A DNA stretch of 64,000 nt from Aedes albopictus (GCF_035046485.1 NC_085137.1:250331233-250395232), one strand, 5' to 3'; shown: positions 1-10,984, counted from the first letter of the stretch. Notes: generated by a model not told the origin, from the letters alone. Numbers and translations: made by a program.

Positions 1-79
1 ACGTTAAAAAAGTGTCCGAGCCGGCGATCCACCGGAAAGAGTCCACCCGACCGTCCAACAAATTCTCTCGACACGCTTC

Positions 80-617
80 CAAGAATCTACTGTCATCTAC
101 ACCGACGGGTCCAAAATGAATGACACGGTAGGAGCTGCATTCCATGCTAATAGTCGGACAGGTTAATACAGTCTCCCAAAAGATTGCAGCGTTTTTTTCT
201 ACAGAGGCATACGCCATAAAAATGGCGGTATCCATCCCTAATGCGAGAAGAGAGATAGTGATTTTTACGGATTCTGCCTGCAAGCATTGGAATCAGAAAA
301 GTTAAAACACCCGTGGATTCAGGAGATCGAAAATATAGTGAGAAACAAATCTGTTCGATTCTGCTGGATCATCGGACACGCCGGCATCACCGGAAATGTA
401 GAAGCTGACCGGCTAGCAAACAAGGCTAGAAACCAACCTATCATCGATACACCAATTCCAGGGAGGATGCGTTGAGAACAGTGAAACGAGCAATAAGACA
501 TCGATGGGATATCCAGTGGCACAGAAGTAGAGATGCACAGCTACGTGAGGTTAAATGCGACACGTACAGGTGGACAAACCAGAGCAACAGAGCGCTTAGC
601 TAACAAGGCTAAGAATC
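80..617 (+). pseudogene. RNase H domain of a non-LTR retrotransposon ORF2, broken
   Basis: This is the ribonuclease H region of an ORF2 polyprotein, which would remove RNA from RNA:DNA hybrids during retrotransposition. The reading is split over three frames. Visible landmarks are IYTDGSK near 95-115 (first catalytic Asp), STEAYAIKM near 200-230 (catalytic Glu), VIFTDSA near 257-280 (second Asp), and the clearest piece at 287-475 with GHAGITGNVEADRLANKA, which carries the last acidic residue. A stop at about 166 and a frame change near 285 inactivate it. The tail continues to 617, where a DNA element interrupts it; the same protein resumes near 2700. RNase H followed by a Cys-rich C-terminus is typical of I- or LOA-like clades; R1-like is possible. 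Confidence 0.75.
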
Positions 618-623
618 GGCCAC

Positions 624-2695
624 CAGGGTGGCCACTCAGAGCGGAAAATAAAATTCCCGAGTTTTTCCCGGTTTTCCCGATAGGTTTTTGAAATTTTTCC
701 CGATTCTAAAATAGAATGATTTACAGTGAAAATTGAATGTAACTTACTAAGAAAAATTTAAGAGAATTAATATTGAATATTTTCAAATCCTTGGATTTAA
801 CATAGTATTCATATGAACTCGAAAATAAGTTATGTGTTGTTTGTCTCGTATCCAATGATGGGCATTGAAATTACGACATCTTCATTAAACATTCTTTAAA
901 TTCATAGATGACCAACTAGTACTAATTATGCAGTTGTTTAAGCAAATAAAAATAAAAAAACATAATCCTGAGGGGGTCAAAATTCTCAGTATGATTATAG
1001 GATTTATGAACTTCTTATTAGTGGATTTCTTAGTAATATTCCAAAACTCTTCTAAAAATTGCTTGGTAAGTTTGTTTGGGAAACTAGGCAATAACAGAAT
1101 GCCCAGAAAAAAAACTTTCTGGATGAACTTTTGGTGGAATATCTGGAAAGATTACTCGTGAAAGAATTTTGGAAACGATTTTTTGGGAAATCTACAGTGT
1201 AGTATTTTGATGGTCATTTTTAAGATATTCAAGGGTAATTTTCCAATTGTTGCACAGCTAAAAAATCGCCTATTGTTGCACACTCCATGTTATTCTTATG
1301 AGGTGTGCAATAATTGGCGAATTTTTAACCGTACAACAATTGGAAAATTACCCTAATAGAAAACCAGTGGCAAACTTTATGGTACCGTAAATGGCTACTG
1401 CAGAAAGTCAGGCAGGTTACTTAGGCTGGAATCGTAAACTCTAGGAGAAATTTGAGTGATTAAAGAAATCTTAGATTTTGTCTGATAATCGTCTAGCATT
1501 CAGTTTTTTCATCAGCGATTGCAATATGAAGCTCTCAGAGATTTAATTTCTGATCACATTTTCAAATATGTCAAGAATTTCTCCAGGAATTCCTGAAAGA
1601 TTAGTTTTTGAGAAAGTATTTCCCCCAAAATATATAGGCAGATTAATCATTTGGGAATTATTTATTTCCATACATCATACAACTATATTGCTCCAGATGC
1701 TTTTGAATACTCACTGGAACTCCCGCGAGATTTTCGATTGAGAGTTTAACTGGAAACTACGAATACACAAAATTCTCGAGAAATTGCTGAATTAGGAGTT
1801 TTACCAGGGACTTCTGCTAAAGCTTCGCCAAAAAGGGATTTTCTCGATAACTTTCTCCAGTTTGCTCCGAACATTTTTATTCACAAATTCAATAAATGAG
1901 TACATCCAAGAATTTCATGAAAAACAACAGAATTCTTTCAAACAAAATATTAGAAATACTTTTATGATCTACAATAGGCATGCTTTGAGAAATTCCATCA
2001 GATACTAAAAATTCTCGCACTAACTATTTTTAAATTTTAAAAATGTTTTCACCAGAATTACTCATCCACAATTTCATAATTTTAAATTTTAATTTTAATT
2101 ATTCTTTTAATTTTAATTTATTCTTGAGATAATTCATTCATTCATTCAAACTTTTATCAGCATCCTATCCAAATTTCTCAAAGACTTTTCGCTCAAAGGA
2201 CAAAGGCTATATCAAATATTCTCCTAAAGATTGTACAAGGATATTGCTTTTAGAAAGAAGTTATAATTCTTGTTATGTTTTATAAAACTTTTATTGGACG
2301 CTTGATGTTTTCAGAAACATGTACATCCTGAAATGCATAAGTGACATAAGTGGCCCTTCCACCAGAATGTTCTTTAGAATATCTTTGAAATTGTTCAAAT
2401 TGTGATGTTAGGTAACATCACTATGATTAACTTAAATTGTCATGACTCGACGACAAGATATTAATTTCCAAGAATGGTTTTTACGCCAGTTCACCCACTA
2501 TGTTATATAGTTCACCAGTTGTTGACTGCATTTCCCACAGATTCTCGTACTTATGTTCCATTACAAATTTTAGAATTTTGGAAATTCCCGATGGCTAGCA
2601 ACAATTCCCGAGGTTTTCCCGACTTTTTCCCGGTGGTTACGAATTCCCGAGCTTTTCCCGGTTTTCCCGAAATTCCCGACTGGGTAGCCACCCTG
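624..2695. mobile_element. 2.1-kb inverted-repeat DNA element with CAGGGTGGC ends
   Basis: The element begins CAGGGTGGC at 624 and ends GCCACCCTG at 2695. It is flanked by a six-base duplication, GGCCAC, at 618-623 and 2696-2701. Both subterminal regions hold runs of AATTCCCGAG and TTTTCCCGG in opposite orientation. Removing the element and one duplication rejoins the retrotransposon frame as LTRLRIGHTQLTH, which proves insertion into that gene. The interior is AT-rich, with no transposase I can recognise, and 1440-2330 resembles the degenerate AGGAATTC/TTCCAG tract seen elsewhere in the window. The ends look hAT-like, but hAT elements normally duplicate eight bases, so the superfamily is open. 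Confidence 0.7.
1232..1354. mobile_element. Small foldback MITE inside the 624-2695 element
   Basis: The outer 21 bases at 1232-1252 (AGGGTAATTTTCCAATTGTT plus G) are the exact reverse complement of 1334-1354. The inner parts pair imperfectly, around TGTTGCACACTCC and GGTGTGCAATAATTGG, so the 123 bases can fold into one hairpin. No clear target duplication is visible. Confidence 0.65.
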
Positions 2696-2696
2696 G

Positions 2697-2938
2697 GCCA
2701 CACACAGCTAACCCACACCTTTCTATTGAAAAACGAACCCGCACCAACCTGTGAATGTTGCGGAGTAATTATGGACGTGCGGTATTTGATATTGCCCTGT
2801 AGAAAGTTCAATGAAGAAAGAGCGAATAGCGACATCAGCACTACAAGTCTACAAGACGCTCTAGACAACTCAGAAGAAAAAACAACAAAACTGTTGAATT
2901 TCCTGCGCGAAACAGGATTATTCAAGCAACTTCAAGCT
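2697..2938 (+). pseudogene. C-terminal zinc region of the same non-LTR ORF2
   Basis: This continues the ORF2 interrupted at 624. The reading GHTQLTHTFLLKNE is followed by PAPTCECCG, then LPCRKFNEER, giving the CxxC...C arrangement with a degraded spacer found at the C-terminus of I/LOA-type polyproteins. The protein probably ended near RETGLFKQL at about 2933. The frame that runs on to 2980 is only read-through. It abuts a fragment of another retrotransposon family at about 2950, so the 3' end of the element is missing or short. Confidence 0.7.
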
Positions 2939-2954
2939 AAACAAAATCAATCAT

Positions 2955-3418
2955 GGGAAATAAGAATTGTAGTATGGTAGATGAGGAGATAGTTTTCAAA
3001 CGCATGACATGGGTTTCCCGTGATATCGTCACGGAAAATCAAATCGACCACATCTGCGTCAGCCGAAAATGGAGACGGAGCCTTCCTGATGTGCGGAACA
3101 AACGTAGCGCCGACATTGCGTCCGACCATCACTTCTCTCATCAGCGAGATCCAGCTGCTCATCGCTAGGATCCATCGACAGGAGGAGAAAATCGGGCGCC
3201 GGTTCAACACACGCCGACTGGAAGACGCTGCGGTGAAAAGGTCCTTCGTCGAGGAGCTGGAGAACCGTCCTGCGGATATTCCGGAAGGTGAAAGCTGAGA
3301 AGATCAATGTAGCGCCATCAAGAACGCCTTCATCGTCACCGGCGAGAATCATTTGGGTGGGCTACGTAGAGCGTGCTATTCGGCTCTCGAGAAGAAAATG
3401 AAGCGCTCATGTTTTTGT
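2955..3418 (+). pseudogene. Endonuclease C-terminal part of an RTE-like non-LTR element
   Basis: An apurinic-like endonuclease piece that would nick target DNA. The diagnostic stretch at 3009-3135 reads TWVSRDIVTENQIDHICVSR then DVRNKRSADIASDHH; the NQIDHI and SDHH blocks hold the conserved catalytic Asp and His of this nuclease fold. A frameshift near 3140 moves the reading to the frame of 3020-3298, where LLIARIHRQEEKIGRRFN and FVEELENRPADIPEG continue the linker to the RT. A stop at 3296 and truncation near 3418 end it. DNA at 30445-30795 is a more decayed copy of the same segment, and the RT copies at 6.0, 22.2 and 37.3 kb probably belong to the same family. Confidence 0.7.
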
Positions 3419-3751
3419 CCGACCCTGCTGACCAGCTTGAGGTTCGAGCACTTTGGAAACCTTTTCCTTTTTCAAATTTCGCCCACCCCGAGTAGAAGTA
3501 AAAATCAAAACAATATCATCATTTGATATTCCTCAGCGAAGTACTCAATATCATAATTAGCTGTTGGTTTGTTTGACATAAGAGATAAAAGATCAAAAAT
3601 AAGATCAAAAATTAGTATGGGGAAGAACATAATAATATCTCATTTTGATGTTATAAGATCAGACTAATATCTGGGGAGATCTGGGCTTTAGCACATCTAA
3701 CCAATATCATAAAATGATCTGACAGATAAATTTTGAGTAAAAAAAAAGAAA

Positions 3752-3831
3752 AATGGCTGCGACCAGAATCGAACTTATGACCTTATGATTTATGACCAGT
3801 GACATTACCACTGCACTACGACTCATATCTG
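3752..3831 (-). other. tRNA-like relic, CAT-type loop
   Basis: On the minus strand a box A-like GTGCAGTGGTAATGTCAC lies upstream of a box B-like AAGTTCGATTCTGG, with a CAT triplet where an anticodon would be. The order and spacing resemble a methionine-type tRNA, but stems are poorly paired. It is more likely a tRNA-derived relic than a gene. Confidence 0.35.
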
Positions 3832-4391
3832 TAAATAGGAGGTAACAAGAGCATCAAGTTCTACGTTTTCCAAGGTGTTTGCGAGTCATGGTAGTTGTGT
3901 TGGTTTGATTCCGCCATGTTGTAGGTGAGTGTGTGAAAGAACTAATTATGATCTTGAATAGTAGTTCTTAGATCTTACAATTTTCGGATGTTATAGATGA
4001 ATGTGCGAAAGAACTGATTTTGATCTTGAGCAGTCATTTTCAGATCTTTCGATTTCTGGATGTTGCAGATGGAAATGTGAAGAGCTAATTTTATCTTAAG
4101 CAGTATTTTTCAAATTTTGCAATGATAAATGTTCTGTTGTAGAATATTAGCACAGTTTCGACCCAAAATTTGTAAACTGAGGCAATAGCATGGAAAATAA
4201 AAATGAATTAAAGCTCAATTGAGAGTTGAGTGTTTTCCTGAACGAAAAGAGCACTTTTCTCTAGATGATTTCGCATTTTATGCCTATGCTACGAATTGTT
4301 AACAAAGCTAGTGATCCAAACTTCAAAAACGACATGTGTAGAAACATGTTTGGTTTATTTTGCGCCTAAAACAGGACGAATTTCCACCAAT

Positions 4392-4670
4392 AGGACGCAA
4401 TCAGTAAAGTACTAGATTGTAGTAATGAGCTGAATTTTAGTATGATGAGAAGGTAAATTCTCAATCTCCGCAACGAAATGACGCAAGAAGCCTGGCTATT
4501 ATGATTCCTTGCCTAACCTCACCTAACCTCATGGTGTTTGAGCTAAACTTTGGGTAACTGTGTTATTGTTTTCTCCTTTCCTTTTCCTAAGTTTTATTCC
4601 AAGAGTACCAAATAATGCAAGGAGTCATAACACCCACGCCTCCTGCATAATTTCGTTGCAGAAACTTTTT
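4392..4670. mobile_element. Diverged copy of the foldback MITE at 33358-33715
   Basis: AGGACGCAATCAGTAAAGTA at 4392 and the following 140 bases match the left arm of the 33358 element (AGGAGGCAATCAGTGAAGTA). Near 4615-4670 the words GCAAGGAGTCATAACACCCA and TTTCGTTGCAGAAAC match its right arm. The far right end is missing. The central part contains a duplicated CCTAACCTCA. Confidence 0.6.
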
Positions 4671-5301
4671 TGCCGTTTTTAAAGAAAAGCAAATACCGAT
4701 TATATGCATTTTTTGTGCCGATTATTCTGTTTTTTTTTTTGTTCAATTGCCGCATCCATAAACCCGCTTATTAAAAATGAAGGCCACTTCTACTTCCTTT
4801 TTGTCCCAGTGCTTGTTTGTAAAATTTGTGGTGTACATAAGGGAACATCTATTTATTATGTAACGCTAAATTCGACATTTTTGAACTCGGTTGTTGGTTC
4901 ATTAGGGTCTGGCGGCCACCATAATGTGTTTTTGTTTGATAACTCCAACTTTTTTGTATGGACCGTAACGCTAGGCTGTATTTCCTATTCCCCTGTAGCG
5001 TTACGTAATTTATTTAACCCCTATCTCCTGAAGCGTTACGTTATTTGAGAACGGCACATAATGAAAGCTGAAAACCTAAAATAGTTTTTATGCGCAATGT
5101 TGGAAAATTTCAACATTTATACAGCGGGTCGCACTAGGCTTTTCAAAGATCAAAATAAGATCTAATTTTGAAATCATATCACGATGAGATATTGAGCAGA
5201 TATTTGGTAACTTTTTGAATATCTCATCAATATCATATTAAGATATGACATCAAAATTTGATCGTTTTAAGATATGATTATGATATTCACGTCTACCCGG
5301 G

Positions 5302-6018
5302 ACGCCATTAACACCTCAGCATGATCCGCTATAATAACACTAGTTTACAGCATTTTTGAACTCGGTAAGCTGATGATCAGTTTTGGTGTAGAATCATGCC
5401 CTGAGTTTGAAAACGTGAAGGAAAAAAATTACAGTAGAGCGGATTTTTTTCGACTTTCCATACAAGGTTGAGGATTTGAAATCGAATTTTGTTCTATTTT
5501 TAAGCCAAGCACTTCACACATCTCATTCTCCGTAATCAATGCTCCGATTGAGCTGATTTTTTTACTGTAACTCGCCTACATATGATATGTCAAATTAACG
5601 TTGAGAAAGATTTTTTAGATTGTTTTCTTCTTATGGAAAAAAATACATTTCTTCATATATTTTCGGAAATTTTGCTAAAATTTAAGGAGATCGTCCCTAA
5701 AACTCGCCAATATCTTGAATTTCATCAATCTGACGCAAAACCTGCATTCAGATGATCGAATGGTATTGTATTCAGCTTTTAATTTATGGAAAAAGATTTG
5801 AAATTGATTGAACATAACGCAAGATATTTGAATTTTAGTAAATTCCATATTTTAAAAAATTGTAAAACTCGATATTGAGCTAAAACACAAAAACTGCTCT
5901 ACTTAAAATTTTTTGAAGCGCGGTTTCGAAATCAGCACTAAATTTTACTTCAAATATTTTGGTCGTTGACAGAAGTTCACGACTTTCGTTTTATTTTGTA
6001 AACTAGTGTAATTGGCGG
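5302..6018. other. Unrecognised AT-rich spacer
   Basis: No reading frame, inverted repeat or RNA motif that I can support. The phrase CATTTTTGAACTCGG at about 5353 also occurs near 4877, so the left part may belong to the same repeat family as 4860-5050. Confidence 0.5.
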
Positions 6019-6459
6019 GGCATCATTTTACTGTATATTGTTCTCAAAGGCTTCTGCAAAGTGACCCGTAACAGGATACAGGAGAAGACTGACGCAACTC
6101 TCAGACGGCAGCAAGCACGATTCCGTGACGGACGATCCTGTGTAGACCTATTGTCACGCTCCGTATCATCCTGGAGCAAATCAATGAATTCCATGTGTCG
6201 CTCAACTTGGTGATTATTGATTACGATCGTCTCAATCAAAAACATCGGCCTTATTCAAGCACAGTACGAGGCATTTTCGTGCAGAGTACTGCACAACGGT
6301 GTCTTGTCCGGACCCATCCGGGTCGTTGCTGAAATGAGGCAAAGATGTGTACTATCACCGCTTCTGTTCCTCCACGTAATCGAAAAGATCCTGGAATGTG
6401 TGATTGTTCGTGAGCCTAATCGTACGTGTATGTGGCAGTCCATTACCATGGAGCACCTA
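6019..6459 (+). pseudogene. RTE-like RT fragment, upstream of insertions
   Basis: A heavily mutated copy of the RT encoded intact at 22184. The DNA aligns with 22420-22922, giving FRDGRSCVD-like, VTLRIILEQINEF-like and LSPLLFLHVIEKIL blocks, with several frame changes and a short deletion that removes motif A (the first catalytic Asp). The best open piece is 6240-6460, including AQYEAFSCRVLHNGVLSGPI. At MEHL (6450-6459) it is cut by a DNA element and continues at 7712. Confidence 0.8.
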
Positions 6460-7709
6460 CACCTACAGGGCCCATATAGCCGAGGCGGTAAACGCACGGG
6501 TATTCAGCATGACCATGCTGAGGGTGACGGGTTCGATTCCCGGTCGGTCCAGGATCTTTTCGTAAAGGAAATTTCCTTGACTTCCTTGGGCATAGAGTAT
6601 CTTCGTGCCTGCCACACGATATACGCATGCAAAATGGTCATTGGCAGAGGAAGCTCTCAGTTAATAACTGTGGAAGTGCTCATAGAACACTAAGCTGAGA
6701 AGCAGGCTTTGTCCCAATGAGGACGTTACGCCAAGAAGAAGAAGAAGAAGAAGAAGACCTACATCGTGTCCAATAAGTTCTCATACAAAATCAAATTCAA
6801 TTCATTTCTCATCTGTAATTAGGATTTTCAAAGTAAGTTTATTTATTGAAAGGCCAACTAACATTGATCAAATACAGCATATGTTTTGGAATTAATTGTC
6901 CTTTATCCTTCTCTGCTGATCGCTTATGTGTCGTAAGTCGATTTCAGCTGGCACGCACGCCATTTCATTGGTATTTCGTCTCATTTTAACAGGTAAAGGT
7001 TTTAGGTTTAAACAAATTAGGTTCCTGTCCTCACCATTGCTAGTAGCAACTATGGCCGGAAGAGAAAAAATATAACATTCTGTATTGGTGAAGTACGAAG
7101 CCGTTTTATGTTGTACAAAATAAAACGTAAATTAAACAAAAATGTCCATTCACCTGTTTTATTGAAATTTGTTGTGTCAAAGAGGCATGGCTGCATATTA
7201 TCTTGTTGATTCACACCATTCTCACTCCTAAAACATGCTTGTGTCCCTATTGTGGTAAATTTTGTTCAAAATTAAGGTTTTATGATGTTTATCTTTAATA
7301 TAACGGTAATTTTCAAGAAAATCAGCCAAGTTGAGCTTATTTGTAAATTTCTTACCATATCATCACTAAAATTGCTTAAATTTAACCTTAGTATATCCGT
7401 TTGGTACAATTCTGGGGATAAACACTCAAAATTTAACCTTATGGACTCTATTTGGCTACCGTAGAATGAAGAACTTTTCGAATATTTTTCTTGCGTGCCG
7501 GAGCAAACGGATTTCAGAAAACGGAAGTGTACTGCTAGGCTTCTAAAAACAAACAAAAAATATCGTTATTCTAAACCGTATGCTTTATTGAATCAGTATT
7601 ATGTGGCCCTTCAATACATGCATTCATTTTGAAAATATGATTAACAGATGTGAAATAAAATTATAATTTCTAAATTTGTATTTTGTATGAGAACTTATTG
7701 GACACGGTG
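6460..7709. mobile_element. Non-autonomous Tc1/mariner-type element, TA-flanked
   Basis: The ends are inverted: CGTGTCCAATAAGTTCTCAT at 6765 on the left, and its complement ATGAGAACTTATTGGACACG at 7687-7706 on the right, closing with GTG at 7709. TA dinucleotides at 6458-6459 and 7710-7711 flank it. The paralogue at 22911 shows the empty site GAGCACCTAAATGACTTCG, so the boundaries are exact. About 960 bases remain once the SINE at its left end is subtracted. No transposase reading frame is present, so it depended on an enzyme supplied elsewhere. Confidence 0.8.
6468..6756 (+). mobile_element. Feilai-like tRNA-related SINE
   Basis: A SINE transcribed by RNA polymerase III from an internal promoter. 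Box A is the TAGCCGAGGCGGTAAACGC stretch near 6477, and box B is GGGTTCGATTCC near 6530. The body then carries TTAATAACTGTGGAAGTGCT and ends in an (AAG)n tail at 6733-6756. The seven-base duplication ACCTACA flanks it at 6461-6467 and 6757-6763. It sits eight bases inside the left end of the TA-flanked element. The sequence matches my memory of Feilai from Aedes aegypti, and this is the main clue to the host genus. Confidence 0.85.
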
Positions 7710-7711
7710 TA

Positions 7712-8230
7712 AATGACTTCGAATTGGCTGATGATGTTGCTCTCCTAGTTCAACGGCGTTCTGAAATGCAGAGTAAGCTCGATGATCTAGCCGATCACTG
7801 CTCGGTGGCGAGTCTTACCATTAACGTCAACAAGACAAAATCTTTGGATGTAAACTAGGTCAACCCTTCCAGCTTCACGGTAGCTGGCCAAGCAGTGGAG
7901 AATGTTGAAAGCTTCCAATACCTTGGTAGCCAAATGGCGGTTTCAACGGCCTAACGGCTGCAGGTCTTAATCAATAGATGCCTGCGGTATACATGGCATC
8001 ACAATTGGATCTTCAACGTGGAGCTCCATCGTCGATGTCATCAAAAGCCGATAGCGACATAAATTCGGGAGTGTATCGGGAGTGGTGGTGGTGGGAGTGT
8101 ACGCAGGGCCGGAAACGAAATCTGCAAGCAAGCGAGACTGGAACCACAGATTAAGGCGATGACGGGCAATCGCCAAGGATGGAAATCTGATAATTTGGCC
8201 CTCTGCACCACCGTGGGTTCTCGGGACTGA
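7712..8230 (+). pseudogene. RTE-like ORF2, RT motif C to C-terminus
   Basis: Continuation of the copy at 6019. It starts NDFELADDVALLVQRR, which contains the catalytic ADD of RT motif C, then LDDLADHCSVASLTINVNKT. A stop follows near 7857. VNPSSFTVAGQAVENVESFQ precedes a deletion and stops near 7950. The C-terminal tail ends SALCTTVGSRD-like, with a stop at 8228-8230, as the 37.3-kb copy also ends. An AGTAAATAAGTAG sequence follows, possibly the 3' tail. It is not functional. Confidence 0.75.
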
Positions 8231-8470
8231 AAGTAAATAAGTAGACTACGGTCGACCAGAAGTTGACCTTATCATCCAGGCTATCTCGAAGATCTACGGA
8301 GCAGTTGTATCGCTGCCGTCGTCTAGCTCGGACGGAATCAAACGGTCTCTTCTGTTAGGTTTCGCATTGTGACCCGCTTACAGTGTGCGCGTGTTTTGTT
8401 CCTCGGTCGTTCACTTTTGCTTCATTTGACGCCGCTGCTAACGGTCCCGTAAGAATTGCAGCAAATAGAC

Positions 8471-9363
8471 ATGAGAGAAATAATGATATTGTGGATTTAG
8501 CACTAAGTAGGTGTCGGAAGTAACTTCATTGACTTCCGCTGCCTTTCCTATGCGTTAAACATTGCGTCGGAATTAGTGCGCTGTATAGAGCATCAGATTT
8601 ACTATACAGCGCACTACTTCCGACGTTATGTTTAACACATAGGAAAGGCAGCGGAAGTCAATGAAGTTACTTCCGACACCAATTTGGTGCTAAATCCACA
8701 ATAAACACTGTGCAGTATCGCTTCCCGACGGGTTGTCCACCACCGTCATTGGTGGAAATGGCAACCTTTTTGAAACAATTGGACACGGAACTGACATCGA
8801 TTGAAGCTACCTACAAGTCAGCTCAAGACCGCTCGCTGTGCATAAAATATAGATCACCGCAGGCTATGCAGGAATCGCTGCGTAGAAATATGGAACCGCG
8901 GCATTTTACCTATGAAAACGGTAAGAGTATTGTAGTGAGGATGCCCATCGCAGGAGTGAACATACAGTATGTACGTGTGTTCGATCTACCGCCGGAACTG
9001 CCAGATGTTACTCTTTCATCGGTCCTCGGAAAGTTCGGAGAAATAGACCATGTGGTACGGGGAAAGTTCCCACCGGGCTTTGGTTTGGATCACATGTACA
9101 TAGGAGTGCGAGGAATATACATGAGTGTGTAAGCAAACATTCCGCCATCGGTAGATGTCGGTGATAGGAAGGCCAGGATATTCTATGAAGGCCTGAAAGA
9201 CACTTGCCTTCTGTGTAGAGAATTGGGTCACCGGAAAGATTTTTGCCCACAGCGAGAAATTCGGAAGAAGAAGGAGAAGAAAAAGCACCCAGTTCATATG
9301 CTGACATCGTTTCTGGGAACGGAACAACTTTGGAAGGACAACAAATTGCGGAAGCATCGGTTG
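8471..9363 (+). pseudogene. Zinc-knuckle gag (ORF1) of a non-LTR element, broken
   Basis: ORF1 proteins of this type bind element RNA. The start is inferred at ATG 8471: removing the MITE at 8489-8701 and one TA joins six codons to the long frame at 8704 with no frame change. The protein then reads QYRFPTGCPPPS, a middle region with YVRVFDLPPELPD and GKFPPGFGLDHMY, an in-frame TAA at 9130-9132, and after it KARIFYEGLKDTCLLC with a CX2CX4HX4C knuckle (C-LL-C-RELG-H-RKDF-C) near 9207-9248 and a Lys-rich tail. The original family is probably I/LOA/Loner-like; no ORF2 follows it in recognisable form. Confidence 0.7.
8489..8701. mobile_element. Foldback MITE, TA-flanked, inside the gag
   Basis: Almost the whole 213 bases form one inverted repeat. 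TTGTGGATTTAGCAC at 8489 pairs with GTGCTAAATCCACAA ending at 8701, and the arms continue through GTGTCGGAAGTAACTTCATT to a small loop near 8588-8600. TA flanks both sides (8487-8488 and 8702-8703), which suggests mobilisation by a Tc1/mariner-type enzyme. Arm identity is high, so the copy may be comparatively recent. Confidence 0.85.
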
Positions 9364-10404
9364 GCAACGTGATTGAAGTTCTGGAGGAATATGAGGAAGA
9401 ATGTATTCACCAGTGAACGGTGGAAGTGTAACAGACCTGTAATTCAGCAGCCGTTTCTGAGAAAGAGAGGCGGCGTAAAGAGGGCTTGGAGACACTGGAA
9501 GAAGTTGCCAAAGCTATCACGGAAGCGATGCGAAACTCACAAGCAGATGGAAGATTCTGATGCTGTGGAGCTGAGTTGAATCGACACCCTACCGTTAACT
9601 GCTGGCAAGATAACTGACGCTGAGGAAGATTACAAGTGGTAGTCGAAATAAGCGTACATATCTGTAAAAGGATAAGCAAATATGGGCGGAATAAAATGGT
9701 ACAAAACTGATTACACTCATTCGAAGAGGTTATTCTGCTTAGAGGGTTCGAAAAGTCGCTATAAGATCATGCTGGCAAGTTACTGCTGATGATCAAACCG
9801 TGCAGAAGTCAATCGAAGGAATTAATCATGATCAATCGGTGGAAGCAAAGAATCGTTTCGGTGTAGAACATCACGAGTTCTCCCTCAAAACGGGATGCAT
9901 GTTTTAAGGAATTCTAGTGTACAATCCGTACGAAGTCGATAATAAAAGGAGGGTGACCTAGTTTGGACTTGGATATAGAGAAAATGGTAGTGAAACGTAC
10001 TGACATTGATGGTTCACTCTGAGTACTCCTCTCCATAGGACTCATGTCGACTTTGCTGATCACTTCATGATTGCTTACTTCATCATCTACGTGTACGCCT
10101 ACAGTAAGTAGCCGGAGGTTCAGGTATGCAGAGAAACTCGGTAAACTGTGATGTGTTGTGCGTCTTGACGATGGGCGAATCTGGGAACGGAACATTGACC
10201 ACATAGTCGGTGTGGGCGCTGATCTTCAAGACGTATTAGACCAAGCCCACTCATGGGCTCAATCAAGCGTTTTTACGTTAAGTAGAGCCCCGAACAAAGA
10301 AGCGAACCGCACCGGTCGCTGCTAAGTAGGGCTCGAAAGCGAAAAGTTTACATACGGTTCGTAGCAGGGCTTAGAATATAGAGACACGCAAAGTACGGTC
10401 TCTA
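9364..10404. other. Unrecognised stretch, possibly the rest of the gag element
   Basis: Short broken frames only. The 9370-9600 part (Arg/Lys/Glu-rich, TLEEVAKAITEAMRNS-like in one frame) could be the gag tail. Near 10232 the self-complementary word GCCCACTCATGGGC occurs; a related word is at 16427. Confidence 0.4.
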
Positions 10405-10412
10405 TCCGTAGG

Positions 10413-10984
10413 CAAGGATGGGAAATAATCAATAATTTATTGCGTATCCCTCACTCACATCCACGCACAATCTGATGCGAGTGTGCTTCTCCCCCAGCCA
10501 AGCAAAATCTTTCCACTTTCATTGCCCATTCTTTCTAATCGCCGAGCTCCGAGCGACGCAAGCAACGACGGCCGAATGAATCGCTACCGAATCTGAGTGC
10601 CGAAGGCGAACGAACCAAGATTGAACGAGTATTTGCGTACTGAGTCGGGTGCGAGAGCATTCATATTGGAACGTTCACTTAGCGTTCAGTGGAAGCATTC
10701 AGTACTGGTAATTGAATCAGTGAGTGCGTTTAGATTCAATCAGCTGAATGCCACTCGGTAGTTGAGAGAGCGAACGTTCTTGTCGTATACACCGATACAA
10801 GCTGAATCATTTCGCACTCTATTTGTTTCTCTCCCGATTCGCTTCGGTGGCGTCGGTGGCGAGCCGTTCCTGTTGCGTTCGTTCCTAGTGCGCCGTGCTC
10901 TCACTCAGCATTGGGTTGTTGGCGTTCTTTTTGCTATTTTGCATCGCCGGCATTCGGGTGAGCGAATGAGTTTTCCCATGCTTG
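10413..10984. mobile_element. hAT-type non-autonomous element with 8-bp duplication
   Basis: The left end CAAGGATGGGAAA (10413) and right end TTTCCCATGCTTG (ending 10984) are inverted repeats with one mismatch. A perfect eight-base duplication, TCCGTAGG, lies at 10405-10412 and 10985-10992, the signature of hAT transposition. The 572-bp interior is GC-richer than its surroundings. Its longest frame (10762-11079) runs past the right end of the element, so it is not a gene of the element. Confidence 0.8.

Larger units (their letters stand above)
3488..5301. mobile_element. AT-rich element with CCGAGTAGA-type ends (putative)
   Basis: The left end CCGAGTAGAAGTAAAAATCA near 3488 and the right end near 5278-5300 (reverse complement CCGGGTAGACGTGAATATCA) are imperfect inverted repeats. 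Subterminal regions are rich in ATATCAT/ATGATAT and GATCAAAA words, as in the elements ending at 14.5-15.0 kb and 49.2 kb. No transposase was recognised and no target duplication is evident. It carries a tRNA-like relic (3752-3831), a diverged foldback element (4392-4670), and four copies of a GTAACGCT/AGCGTTAC word between 4859 and 5042. Confidence 0.45.

Noticed and set aside
624..2695. Interior frame 928-1161 as a transposase fragment
   Set aside because: Only 77 codons, low complexity, no DDE or zinc motif; it overlaps a frame on the other strand.
3752..3831. A methionine tRNA gene on the minus strand
   Set aside because: The anticodon-like CAT and box B are visible, but stems are degraded.
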